A program made the position numbers and the translations under genes. Below, piece by piece: positions 35,168-43,871 of a DNA stretch of 64,000 bases. The notes beneath the pieces were generated by a model. It searched no databases. It was not told the DNA's origin and worked only from the letters and a program-made list of their open reading frames with translations. Within the stretch, counting starts at the first letter, position 1, and each line of letters begins with the position of its first letter. The stretch comes from Chloroflexota bacterium. Its GTDB lineage: Bacteria; Chloroflexota; Anaerolineae; Promineifilales; Promineifilaceae. Location of the stretch: positions 1-64,000 of the forward strand of contig JACTMP010000031.1 of the NCBI GenBank assembly GCA_014584575.1. Direction: 5' to 3'.

Positions 35168-35242
35168 CAATAGCCTCCACCACGAATTGTAGCCAGAACG
35201 GATACCGCCCGCCAGCCATTCGCGGGGCAATAGGGCAGATAT

Positions 35243-38200
35243 TTACAACAAAGCCTGGGCCTGTGTTAGAGTGCGCACACGGCCGTGCGCCAGCCACTTC
35301 TCGCCCGCCATTCCCGTTAATTCCCGAATCTCTGCTAAAAACTTCTCCAGACGCTCGTGATCATACCCATCGGTAGCTGACTGCGCCTGCACAAACCCAA
35401 TGAGATTGAGCGCCACGTCATATTGCTGCTGGCGAATGAAGAGCGGCACGGCGCTGGTCAGCACGGTCATCACCAGCGGCATGGTCTGGATGGAAAGGCT
35501 GACCACCAACGCCTCCCGGTACAACATCCGTGCCACCTCATACCGCCCCAGTTCCGTCTCCACATCTCCCAGATTGCTCAGGCAAAGCGCCACACCATAC
35601 TGGTCGCCAATTTCGCGGCAAATGTCCAGCGCTTCCCGCATATAGGTCGCCGACCCCTGAAAATCGCCGGTGGCAAAAGCAATCACGCCTAAATTGGTGA
35701 GTGAAATGCTGATCCCGGCGCGGTCGCCAATCTCCCGCTTCAGGCGCAGACTCTCCTGGTGATACTGCCGCGCCGTCTCATAATCCTCCTGCCGCTCGGC
35801 AATGAGCGCCAGGTTGTTCAGCGCCATGCTGATGCCACGCCGGTTGTTGAGCACCTTGCCTAATTCCAGGGCCGCCTGGTAACACGGGGCCGCCTGTTCA
35901 TAATCACCAAGCTGGTAATAGACATTACCCAAACTGTTCAGGCAACGAGCCATCAGCCAGTTATCATCCAGTTGGGCGGCCATTTCCAGGCTTTGCCGGT
36001 GGTGGCGCAGCGCCTCGTCATTTTCGCCCAGGCGGTATTCGGCCGCGCCCAGGCTGGTGAGGGCGCGGGCAATACCGGGTTGGTCATCAATCTGGCGCGC
36101 CAGGGTAAGGCTGTGACGGCCGTACTCCTTCGCCCGCCCATAGTCGCCCAAAGCATGGGCCACGCTGCTGAGATGGAATAGGGCGCGTGCCATGCCGGTG
36201 ACATCGGCCAGGGCTTCATACTGCGCCAAACTGTGCTGCAAATGGTCTTCGGCGGTATGGAATTCGCCCAAGCCAAAATAGCTGCGCCCCAATTTTCGCT
36301 GGATGAGGGCGCTCTCGTGGGCATCAGGGGCAAGCTGTACGGCGCGCTCATAATGGGCCACCGCTTCCTGGAAGGCACTGCTGACCAATGCCTGCTCGCC
36401 GGCCAACAGAGTATACGGCCGTTCCAAATCCGGTTCTTCCGCCAGTCGCCAGTGATAGGCCAGCGCCGTCGCTCGTTGACTGTCGGCCAGATAGACGGCT
36501 TCGATGGCCTGGGCTGCCTGCCGGTGCAAACGCCGCCGTTCAGCGTCCGCCAGATCGGCCAGCAGGCCGTCGCGCAGCTTATCATGGGCAAAACGCCAGC
36601 GGTCATCCTGCACATCGAGCACGGCCGTTTCCGCACACCGGTTCAGCCAGCCCATAATATCGGCCGAGGGGAAAAGCGCCCGTAGCAGGTGGGCATCAAT
36701 CTCCCGGCCTAGCACCGCCGCCTGCCGCAGCAGGGAGCGGTCGGCCCGGCTGAGACGGCCGAGCCGCTGCTGCACAATCTGGCGCGCCCCACCCGGCAGC
36801 AAACCGGGCGTCAATTTGGCGTGGTCAATCTGATCCAACTGTCCGGCAGCCTCGGCCAGCGCCCGCACCAATTCCACCAGGAAAAAGGCGTTGCCTTCGC
36901 TCTCTTTTTGCAGATAGGCCAGCAGCGCCGGGCTGTAACCGGCCTCGCCCAACATCGCCAGGCAAAGCTGGCTGATCTCTGTGTCTATCAAACGGCCGAT
37001 TTTCAGCACCGGCAGCCCACCCAGACGGGCGGGCAGGTCTGGCGTCTCATCATCCCGGTAAGCACCCAGGATGAGCAGGGGCAAATGGGGGGCGGCGGCA
37101 GACAGTTCGGCCAGCAGCGCCAGGCTTTCCGGGCGCGCCCAGTGCAAATCTTCCAGCAGCAGCAGCACCGGCTGGCGCTGGCGGCGGAAGAGGGCGGAGA
37201 AGATGATGGGCAACTGCTTTTGAAATGTTTGTGGATCAAGAGCGGCGGTCGTTACCGGGCGGTCGAGCAGGCGATCCAGGTCGGGCACAACGGCCGTGAG
37301 CAAACCCGCTTCCAGGTCATCCAGTTGAGCGGCCAAAACCAGGCGGCGCACGGCCGTTTGCCACAGCGTGTAGGGCGCACCGCCTTCGCGCAAACTCTGG
37401 CCGCGCAGCACCAACATGCCCTGCACCAGCGCCGCCCCCACCAGCTCGTTGAGCAGGCGAGATTTGCCCACGCCGCTCTCGCCGCCTATCAGCCAAACCG
37501 CACCCTGTCCCTCGATGGCGGCGCTCATCAGGCCGGTCAGATGCGCCATTTCGGCCTGGCGGCCGGTGAATTGGGCGGCCTGCAAGAAACTTTCGCGGAT
37601 GGCCTGGGATTCGGGCGGCAGGGTGCGCCCGGTGGCCTGGCACAGGGCATAGATGACGTCGGGGGCGCTGGCAAAACGGCGCTCCGGCTCGGCGACCAGC
37701 AGCCGGGCAAAGACGGCGCGCAGCGCTTCATTGTCGGGCAGGGCAGCCAGGTCTGGTTCACGGGTGAGGACAGCGGCAATGGTGGGAAACGGCCGTTGCC
37801 CCACCACCATCTCATACGCCATCACCCCCACCGCAAACAGGTCACTGGCACGGCTGGACGGATTGCGCCCGGTAGCTGCGCCGCGCATCACTTCCGGGGC
37901 CATGTAGGCCCAGGTGCCCGCGCCGCCGGAACTTTGCCCCGCCGCCGCCGAGAGGCCAAAGTCCAGCAGCTTCACCTGCCCATCCACCACCAGCACATTG
38001 GCCGGTTTCAGGTCGTTGTGCAGCACCCCGCGCCGGTGCAGGTAGGTAAGCGCCTGCAACATCTGGATAATCAGGGTGATCTGCTCAGACAGGGGTAGGT
38101 GGCGGCCCGCCTCAACAACCGTTTGGGCGGCAGGCAGCAAATCCATCGTGAAAAATGGCATCCGTTCGGCATCAAAACCATAGTCCAGCACACTGATGAT

Positions 38201-38416
38201 GTGCGGGTGGCGCAGGCCGGCGAGAAGCCGGAACTCCTGCGCCAACGCCAGGCGGCGGGTGAAACCACCGGCCTCGGCCATTTCCTCTCGTTCAATGACC
38301 CGCTTCAAGGCCACTTCCTGCCCCCCAAGCCGATCCAGAGCACGGTAAACCACACCCATGCCGCCATGGCCAATGGGTTCAACAAGCTGGTAACGGTTTT
38401 GCAGCAGCGCGGACAT
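35243..38416 (-). CDS. Giant Ser/Thr kinase - AAA ATPase - TPR signalling protein
   Basis: The protein has about 1057 residues from ATG 38416 (a longer frame to 38425 is possible). The Pkn2-type kinase domain spans 1-265: GHGGMGVVYRALD, VALKRV, and catalytic loop HNDLKPANV, where the usual HRD Arg is Asn; LLDFGLSAAAG has the DFG. An AAA/PknK-like ATPase follows (P-loop GGESGVGKSRLLNEL near 315). The C-terminal half is a TPR array of about ten repeats (LGNVYYQLGDYEQAAPCYQAALE). This plan suits phosphorylation-controlled assembly of signalling complexes. Asn at the HRD position suggests altered regulation but need not abolish activity. Confidence 0.9.
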   Translation of the reverse strand: MSALLQNRYQLVEPIGHGGMGVVYRALDRLGGQEVALKRVIEREEMAEAGGFTRRLALAQEFRLLAGLRHPHIISVLDYGFDAERMPFFTMDLLPAAQTVVEAGRHLPLSEQITLIIQMLQALTYLHRRGVLHNDLKPANVLVVDGQVKLLDFGLSAAAGQSSGGAGTWAYMAPEVMRGAATGRNPSSRASDLFAVGVMAYEMVVGQRPFPTIAAVLTREPDLAALPDNEALRAVFARLLVAEPERRFASAPDVIYALCQATGRTLPPESQAIRESFLQAAQFTGRQAEMAHLTGLMSAAIEGQGAVWLIGGESGVGKSRLLNELVGAALVQGMLVLRGQSLREGGAPYTLWQTAVRRLVLAAQLDDLEAGLLTAVVPDLDRLLDRPVTTAALDPQTFQKQLPIIFSALFRRQRQPVLLLLEDLHWARPESLALLAELSAAAPHLPLLILGAYRDDETPDLPARLGGLPVLKIGRLIDTEISQLCLAMLGEAGYSPALLAYLQKESEGNAFFLVELVRALAEAAGQLDQIDHAKLTPGLLPGGARQIVQQRLGRLSRADRSLLRQAAVLGREIDAHLLRALFPSADIMGWLNRCAETAVLDVQDDRWRFAHDKLRDGLLADLADAERRRLHRQAAQAIEAVYLADSQRATALAYHWRLAEEPDLERPYTLLAGEQALVSSAFQEAVAHYERAVQLAPDAHESALIQRKLGRSYFGLGEFHTAEDHLQHSLAQYEALADVTGMARALFHLSSVAHALGDYGRAKEYGRHSLTLARQIDDQPGIARALTSLGAAEYRLGENDEALRHHRQSLEMAAQLDDNWLMARCLNSLGNVYYQLGDYEQAAPCYQAALELGKVLNNRRGISMALNNLALIAERQEDYETARQYHQESLRLKREIGDRAGISISLTNLGVIAFATGDFQGSATYMREALDICREIGDQYGVALCLSNLGDVETELGRYEVARMLYREALVVSLSIQTMPLVMTVLTSAVPLFIRQQQYDVALNLIGFVQAQSATDGYDHERLEKFLAEIRELTGMAGEKWLAHGRVRTLTQAQALL

Positions 38417-38559
38417 AGGGGGCAATTATACCTGATGTTGTGTTTGTTACGGCCTGGGCAAATGCGTACAATTCCGCTTCGTTCACGCATTCACGCAGTG
38501 GCTCAACTCAGTAGCTTGCGCCATCGTGGTGTGATCAATTTACTGGCAAAGGCGGTACC

Positions 38560-39183
38560 ATGACCACAACATTACTTTTGATTCGCCACGGTCTGACCGA
38601 TTGGAACATGGCCCAAAGATGGCAGGGTCATGCCGATATTCCCCTCAATGAGACTGGCCGACAGCAAGCGGCTTCGTTGGCATCTCGTCTGGCAGGCTGG
38701 CCTATTGAGGCCATCATCAGCAGTGATTTGCAACGGTGCGCGCAAACGGCCGTTGCCCTGGCAGCCCCTCATCATTTACAGCCCATTTTCACACCCCATT
38801 GGCGCGAACGGCACGTGGGTGACTTTGAAGGGCTGACGACGGATGAAGTTCAGACCCGTTTTCCCGAACTGTGGGCAAACTCGTCGCGTGGTTTTGTTGA
38901 CCCACCGAACGGTGAGGCGTTCCCCGCCTTGCGCCAGCGGGTGTTGGCGGCGTATGACACGGTGCTGGCCGACTTTAACAACCGGATGGTGGCGATTGTG
39001 TCACATGGCGGAACGTTGCACACCGTGATTCGGGAGGTCATTGGGCTAAATGGGGAGGTATACGGCCGTTTCTCGCTGCGTGGCAACACCGGCCTGAGTG
39101 TTATTGAAGTCACCAGCCGCGGGGCCTATTTGACGCGATTGAATGATACAAGCCATTTGGAGAATGGGAGGGCAGGAGATTGA
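38560..39183 (+). CDS. Histidine phosphatase (phosphoglycerate-mutase-like)
   Basis: The 207-residue protein has the RHG motif LLLIRHGLTDWN (5-16), ISSDLQRCAQTA, WRERHVGDFEGL, and the second catalytic His in VSHGGTLHTV. Typical of broad-specificity phosphatases of the cobC/PhoE branch; cobC function has no supporting neighbours. It overlaps the next frame by 4 bases if the longer start there is used. Confidence 0.9.
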   Translation: MTTTLLLIRHGLTDWNMAQRWQGHADIPLNETGRQQAASLASRLAGWPIEAIISSDLQRCAQTAVALAAPHHLQPIFTPHWRERHVGDFEGLTTDEVQTRFPELWANSSRGFVDPPNGEAFPALRQRVLAAYDTVLADFNNRMVAIVSHGGTLHTVIREVIGLNGEVYGRFSLRGNTGLSVIEVTSRGAYLTRLNDTSHLENGRAGD

Positions 39184-39227
39184 GCACACGCTATCATCAA
39201 TCTCCCGAACTCCACCAACGAGGAATT

Positions 39228-40598
39228 ATGAGCAACGATGTATTACAAAAAATAGAGGCGCATATTGAGCAAAATCTGGACTACTGGAAGGGGCAGCTGG
39301 CGCGGTTGTGCGCCCAGCCCAGTGTTTCGGCGCAAAATTGGGGTATTGATGCCTGCGCCGAACTGGTAGCCACGATGCTGCGCGAACAAGGGTATACCGC
39401 CCAGGTACTGCCATCCGATGGCTACCCGGTGGTGGTGGGCGAAGGGGCCGGCGCCAGCGACAAGACCTTATTGTTTTACCTGCATTACGATGTGCAGCCG
39501 CCGGATCCGTTGGAGTTGTGGGAATCGGAACCGTTTACGCTGACGGAACGGGAGGGCGTCTTGTATGCCCGCGGCGTCAGCGATGACAAGGGGCACATTA
39601 TCTGTCGGTTGGCTGCGCTGGCTGCGGTGAAGGAGGTGTTGGGCGAACTGCCCTGCCGCGTCAAATTCATCATTGAGGGGGAAGAGGAGATTGGCAGCCC
39701 GAATATGCCCGCGTTTGTGGAGAAACAGCAGGAGTTGCTGGCGGCCGATGCCTGTATCTGGGAGTTTGGTGGCGTGGATTACGACGGCCGTCCCCGGCAG
39801 GCACTGGGGATGCGGGGCATTTGTTACGTGGAACTGTCGGTGCAATCGCTCAGCCGCGATGCACATTCCGGGCTGGGCGGCTCCATCTTTCCCAACGCTG
39901 CCTGGCGGCTAACCTGGGCGCTGGGCACGCTGAAGGACCGGTTTGAGCGCATCCTTATCCCCGGCTTTTATGAAAATGTGCTGCCACCCAGTCCCCGCGA
40001 CCTGGAATTGCTGGCGCGGCTGCCAGAGGAAGCGGCGGAATTAAAAGAGATGTATGGCGTAGAGCAATTTCTGTTGGGGCTTGAAGGCGGTTTACCTTTG
40101 CAGCGCACGGCCGTGTTTGAACCCACCTGCACGATTTGTGGCCTCACCTCAGGCTATCAAGGTGTTGGTTCTAAAACGGTGCTGCCCGCTGGCGCCAGCG
40201 CTAAAGTGGATTTCCGCCTGGTGCCAAACCAGACGCCCCAGGAAGTGTTGGGCAAATTGCGGGCGCATCTGGATGAACAAGGGTTCCAGGATGTGCAGAT
40301 TCAATTTCTGGGCGGCGGCCGACCGGCCAAAGTAGACCCAGATGATCCATTCGTGCAGATTGCCAATGAAACGGCCGTCGAAGTGTACGGCCGTGACCCC
40401 ATCATTGAACCGATCATTGGTGGCAGCGGCCCCAATTATCCTTTTATCCATACACTGGGACTGCCTCTGGTATCGGCCGGTGTGGGTTACCCCGGCAGTA
40501 ACGTCCACGCACCCAACGAAAACATGAGCATCGCCAATTTCTTGTTGGGCACCAAACACACCGCTCGGATTATTGAACGTTTTGGACGGCAAGGGTGA
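39228..40598 (+). CDS. M20 family dipeptidase
   Basis: From ATG 39228 (GAGG 5-6 bases upstream) the protein has 456 residues. Zinc-site motifs are LLFYLHYDVQPPD, ARGVSDDKGHI and IEGEEEIGSPN, with a dimerisation domain in the middle and a late His in GYPGSNVHAPNE. The PxxY-like YDVQPPDPLELW links it to the CNDP-like dipeptidase branch. Cytoplasmic, no signal peptide. A longer in-frame start at 39180 overlaps the phosphatase. Confidence 0.93.
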   Translation: MSNDVLQKIEAHIEQNLDYWKGQLARLCAQPSVSAQNWGIDACAELVATMLREQGYTAQVLPSDGYPVVVGEGAGASDKTLLFYLHYDVQPPDPLELWESEPFTLTEREGVLYARGVSDDKGHIICRLAALAAVKEVLGELPCRVKFIIEGEEEIGSPNMPAFVEKQQELLAADACIWEFGGVDYDGRPRQALGMRGICYVELSVQSLSRDAHSGLGGSIFPNAAWRLTWALGTLKDRFERILIPGFYENVLPPSPRDLELLARLPEEAAELKEMYGVEQFLLGLEGGLPLQRTAVFEPTCTICGLTSGYQGVGSKTVLPAGASAKVDFRLVPNQTPQEVLGKLRAHLDEQGFQDVQIQFLGGGRPAKVDPDDPFVQIANETAVEVYGRDPIIEPIIGGSGPNYPFIHTLGLPLVSAGVGYPGSNVHAPNENMSIANFLLGTKHTARIIERFGRQG

Positions 40599-40687
40599 TG
40601 GATGAAATGAAGAGGTTATGGCGGGTTAATATGTTGAATAATATCGTTGAGGTAGGCAGACGCAAATGAATCGTCTAAACCAGAGTT

Positions 40688-40990
40688 ATGGCAGTAATTC
40701 AGGTAGAGAACATAGGGACACTTATATCAACGGCTTCCAGGCAACAAGGCAAAGCAACCATTACTGGTACAGGGGTAACTGTGAACCGGGTTATTCGATG
40801 GTACAAACTTGGGCGTAACCATGAAGAGATCGTGGAGATATTCGGGCATCTGAATCTGGCGCAAGTCTACGCAGCTTTGGCTTACTACTATGCCAACCAG
40901 CTTGAGATTGATGCTCAAATTCAAGAAGAAGAAGAAGAAGAACGGATCGAACAAAGTTGGCTACAAGAGCAACATGCACAAGCAAAATAA
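40688..40990 (+). CDS. DUF433-type antitoxin-like protein, without a partner
   Basis: The 100-residue protein has the pattern I.TGTGVTVNRVIRWYKLGRNHEEIVEIFGHLNLAQVYAALAYYYAN (shown here in pieces: TGTGVTVNRVIRWYKLG, EEIVEIFGHLNLAQV, YAALAYYY), which is the DUF433 helix-turn-helix-like fold. It ends in an acidic coiled tail (EEEEEERIEQ). DUF433 proteins usually precede a DUF5615 PIN-like toxin; here a terminator follows at once, so it is solitary. Confidence 0.8.
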   Translation: MAVIQVENIGTLISTASRQQGKATITGTGVTVNRVIRWYKLGRNHEEIVEIFGHLNLAQVYAALAYYYANQLEIDAQIQEEEEEERIEQSWLQEQHAQAK

Positions 40991-41016
40991 AAACCGGCTC
41001 AATAAGCCGGTTTTTT
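40990..41016. terminator. Bidirectional intrinsic terminator
   Basis: AAAACCGGCT pairs with AGCCGGTTTT and is followed by more Ts; the A-run on the left serves the other strand. It lies between the convergent DUF433 gene and the peptidase. Confidence 0.85.
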
Positions 41017-41019
41017 GTT

Positions 41020-42180
41020 TCAGTAGCCTGTAGCCGCCAGGGTGAGGAGCAAAAGCTGGCCCAGGCCGTTGGGCAGGTGCTGGGGGTCAAGGTATTCGTC
41101 CAGGCGGTGGGCGTGGTGGGATTCGGCCAGGCCAATGCACACGGCCGTATACCCTTCACTCAGCGGTACATTGGCGTCGGTGCTGCTGGCAATCAGGCGG
41201 GGGTCGGCACAGCCAACGGCTTGCAGCGCCGCTATTGCCCATTGCACCAGGGGCACGTTGACCGCCAATTGCCCGGCCGGCCGGTTGCCGATCAATTCCA
41301 TGCGTACCCGGACATCCTTGCGTTTGTTGGCCTGCTCTACGATCTGACTGACGGCCGTGACCAACCCCTCCAACTCTACCAGCGACTCTGAGCGCAAATC
41401 CAGCAGCCCACTGGCCGACTGGGCAATGGTGTTGATCGAGGTGCCACCTTCAATGATACCCACATTGAAGGTGGTCTTCGGCGTTTTGGGCACAGCCAGC
41501 CGGTCAACTGCCACGATAATCCGCGCCAGTTCATGCACGGCGCTGCGTGCGCCAAAGTTGCCCCAGGAGTGTCCGCCCGGCGTTTGCACTGTCAATTTAA
41601 AGCGGCGCACACCAATGCCCTGGTGGGAAATTTGCCCATACAACCCGCCTTCCACCACCAGGTAGGTGGCCTCGCCGCCAAATCGTTTCACCACTGCCCG
41701 CATCCCACGTAAATCACCCAGCCCCTCCTCGCCTACATTGGCCACAAACCAGATGTCGGCGGGCAATGGCAGCGCCGCCTCCCGCAGCACACGCGCCAGG
41801 GTGACAATACCGGCGACGCCGGTGGAGTTGTCGGCAATACCAGGGCCGTAGATGTAACGGCCGTCGCGCCGCACGGTCAGGTCGGTTTCCAGTGGGAACA
41901 CTGTGTCGCTATGCGCAGAAATGATGACAGGGGGATGGGTGGGGCTGGAAGAAGGCAAACGGCCGTACACATTATGCAATTCATCCTGAGCCACATCTTG
42001 CAGGTGTACGGCCGTGAACCGCTGCTCAATAAAGGCCGCCCGCGCCGCCTCCGCAAAGGTCGGCGCCGGGATTTGCTGTACGGCAATCGCCAGGTCAATC
42101 ACCTGGTCACTCATCTGATGAAAGGCGGCCAAAATTGCCTGTATAGACGGGTGGGACACCAATGTGGGTATGGAACTCAT
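41020..42180 (-). CDS. M20/M28-type metallopeptidase (peptidase T-like)
   Basis: The 386-residue protein has metal-site motifs VIISAHSDTVFP, YGPGIADNSTGVAG and FVANVGEEGLGDLRG. A dimerisation domain follows (GVRRFKLTVQTPGGHSWGN) and a final His region, LAESHHAHRLDE. No signal peptide. Likely cytoplasmic amino- or dipeptidase; exact substrate unknown. Confidence 0.9.
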   Translation of the reverse strand: MSSIPTLVSHPSIQAILAAFHQMSDQVIDLAIAVQQIPAPTFAEAARAAFIEQRFTAVHLQDVAQDELHNVYGRLPSSSPTHPPVIISAHSDTVFPLETDLTVRRDGRYIYGPGIADNSTGVAGIVTLARVLREAALPLPADIWFVANVGEEGLGDLRGMRAVVKRFGGEATYLVVEGGLYGQISHQGIGVRRFKLTVQTPGGHSWGNFGARSAVHELARIIVAVDRLAVPKTPKTTFNVGIIEGGTSINTIAQSASGLLDLRSESLVELEGLVTAVSQIVEQANKRKDVRVRMELIGNRPAGQLAVNVPLVQWAIAALQAVGCADPRLIASSTDANVPLSEGYTAVCIGLAESHHAHRLDEYLDPQHLPNGLGQLLLLTLAATGY

Positions 42181-42196
42181 GCCGGGCGGGGAGTAT

Positions 42197-42226
42197 GTAG
42201 GGGCGTGGCCTTCTACCCGCCCCTAC
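42197..42226. repeat. GTAGGGGCG hairpin
   Basis: GTAGGGGCG (42197-42205) and CGCCCCTAC (42218-42226) are exact complements. It lies just past the end of the small membrane protein gene. Confidence 0.75.
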
Positions 42227-42423
42227 CCAAGCGGGCGAATCATCAAAATACCGATCAGACTGATAATCAGACCCAGATGCAAGAACAAATTACTTTCCAC
42301 AATCCAATAACCCTGAAAAAATTGCAGTAGCAGGTTCAAAATGATCAATCCCAGGCCAATCAGTGGCAGCAAGCCCGGATACTTCGCCATAAATTCGCTC
42401 AATGTGTCCAGCAATTTGTTCAT
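42223..42423 (-). CDS. Small two-helix membrane protein
   Basis: The 66-residue protein has two hydrophobic helices (LLPLIGLGLIILNLLLQFF and LFLHLGLIISLIGILMI) joined by a short loop. It starts at ATG 42423. No family known to me. It follows hflX on the same strand after a hairpin. Confidence 0.6.
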   Translation of the reverse strand: MNKLLDTLSEFMAKYPGLLPLIGLGLIILNLLLQFFQGYWIVESNLFLHLGLIISLIGILMIRPLG

Positions 42424-42440
42424 CAGTCACCAACTTTGCC

Positions 42441-42476
42441 CAGAAGTTCAACTTCTTCAAAGAAGTTGAACTTCTG
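42441..42476. repeat. Perfect 17-bp inverted repeat with self-complementary arms
   Basis: CAGAAGTTCAACTTCTT pairs exactly with AAGAAGTTGAACTTCTG over a 2-base loop. Each arm is itself nearly palindromic (AGAAGTT..AACTTCT), so alternative cruciforms are possible. It abuts the hflX stop. Confidence 0.85.
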
Positions 42477-43841
42477 CTACTCAACTTGATACGGTTCAAA
42501 ATATGGTATCAGGCGATGGGGCAAACGTCCATAAACTCGTACCCCGTCCTGCCCATGCTCCTCGCTGTCTACCTGCCCGCGCTCGTACAATAGGGACAGC
42601 AAGTCACCGCGCTGATACGGCAGCAACACCGAGATAGGCGCTAACAGGCTCACCATCACTGCTTCAATAGCCAACAGCAGTTGCTCAATTCCCTGACCAG
42701 TAAGGGCAGATATGCGCACGGTGGGCACAGTCAAATCCAAGACTGTCTCTATATCGCTATCGGTGGGTAATTGGTCTACTTTGTTCAAAGCGACCACCAT
42801 CGGCAGGTGATCAACTTCCAGTTCCGCCAGGGTATCTTCGACGGACTCGACCTGGGCAACGACATGCGGATGGGTCACATCCACCACATGCAGCAGTAAG
42901 TCGGCGTCCCGTATCTCTTCCAGGGTAGCACGGAAAGCGGCCACGATCTGGGTGGGCAGCTTTTGGATGAAACCCACGGTGTCGGTGAAGAGGACTTCAC
43001 GGCCGTTGGGCATGATCACCTTGCGCGTCGTTGGGTCGAGTGTGGCAAAGAGCATGTCGGCGGACAACACATCGGCGTTGCTGAGTTTGTTTAGCAGCGT
43101 AGATTTCCCGGCATTGGTATAGCCCACAATGGCGACGACGGTCAACTCCGTCTGCTGCCGTTTGGTGCGGGCGGATTCGCGCCGGGCGCGCACCGTTTCC
43201 AAATCTTCTTTGATGGCGCTGATGCGGCGGCGAATTTCGCGCCGGTCAACTTCTAGCTGTGTTTCACCAGGGCCACGCACCCCTACGCCGCCGCTAACGC
43301 CACCACCGGCCCGCCCACCCGCCTGCCGCGCGAGGTGCGTCCACATGCGCGTCAGGCGAGGGGCGCGGTACTCCAACTGCGCCAGTTCCACTTGCAGCTT
43401 ACCTTCGCGGGTCTGGGCGTGTTGGGCAAAGATGTCCAGAATGAGAGCCGTGCGGTCTATGACCTTTACTTCTTCGCCGAAAATCTCTTCCAGTTCGCGC
43501 TGGTGGCGTGGTTCCAATTCATCATCAAAAATAACAACGTTGGCGTCCAACTCGCCCACCAGCGTTTTGACTTCTTCTACTTTGCCGGGGCCAATATAGG
43601 TGGCGGAGTTGGGCTGGTCTAGCTGTTGGGTGGTCTGGCCGACCACATCCAACCCGGCGGTGTCCGTCAGCCGCGCCAATTCTTCCAGGCTGTCATGCAC
43701 GGTCAGCAACGGCCGTCCGCGCTTGAACTCCACGCCGACTAAAAAAGCCCGCTCACGCGGTTCGTTGGTGGGGTATGTTTTGTGGGTAATAGTTACCTCC
43801 GTAATTCGTAATTCGTAATCCGTAATCCGACTACGGTTCAC
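42477..43841 (-). CDS. hflX: HflX-type ribosome-associated GTPase
   Basis: The 454-residue protein has an N-terminal HflX domain with the glycine-rich GGRAGGGVSGGVGVRGPGE segment. The G domain shows G1 VGYTNAGKSTLLNKL, G3 DTVGFIQKLP and G4 NKVD. HflX rescues or splits stalled ribosomes under stress. The first about 15 codons (NRSRITDYELRITEV) are read from a repeat array. Without them the nearest GGAGG site (about 43797) has no standard start codon at proper spacing, so the real start is uncertain: GTG 43841 or a non-standard codon. Confidence 0.93.
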   Translation of the reverse strand: MNRSRITDYELRITEVTITHKTYPTNEPRERAFLVGVEFKRGRPLLTVHDSLEELARLTDTAGLDVVGQTTQQLDQPNSATYIGPGKVEEVKTLVGELDANVVIFDDELEPRHQRELEEIFGEEVKVIDRTALILDIFAQHAQTREGKLQVELAQLEYRAPRLTRMWTHLARQAGGRAGGGVSGGVGVRGPGETQLEVDRREIRRRISAIKEDLETVRARRESARTKRQQTELTVVAIVGYTNAGKSTLLNKLSNADVLSADMLFATLDPTTRKVIMPNGREVLFTDTVGFIQKLPTQIVAAFRATLEEIRDADLLLHVVDVTHPHVVAQVESVEDTLAELEVDHLPMVVALNKVDQLPTDSDIETVLDLTVPTVRISALTGQGIEQLLLAIEAVMVSLLAPISVLLPYQRGDLLSLLYERGQVDSEEHGQDGVRVYGRLPHRLIPYFEPYQVE

Positions 43842-43868
43842 GGATTACGGCTCACGGATTACGGGCTA
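43799..43868. repeat. GTAATTCGTAATCC-unit inverted array
   Basis: Left units GTAATTCGTAATTCGTAATC, right units ACGGATTACGGCTCACGG. It fills the gap between the MuiA-like gene and hflX and supplies the apparent hflX start codons. Similar units occur at 48967-49024. Confidence 0.85.
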
Positions 43869-43871
43869 AGA

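Noticed and set aside
36821-38098. 425-codon plus-strand frame opposite the giant kinase
   Set aside because: Antisense frame of a GC-rich gene; Gln/His/Arg-rich shadow with no family features, while the minus strand has a complete kinase-AAA-TPR protein.
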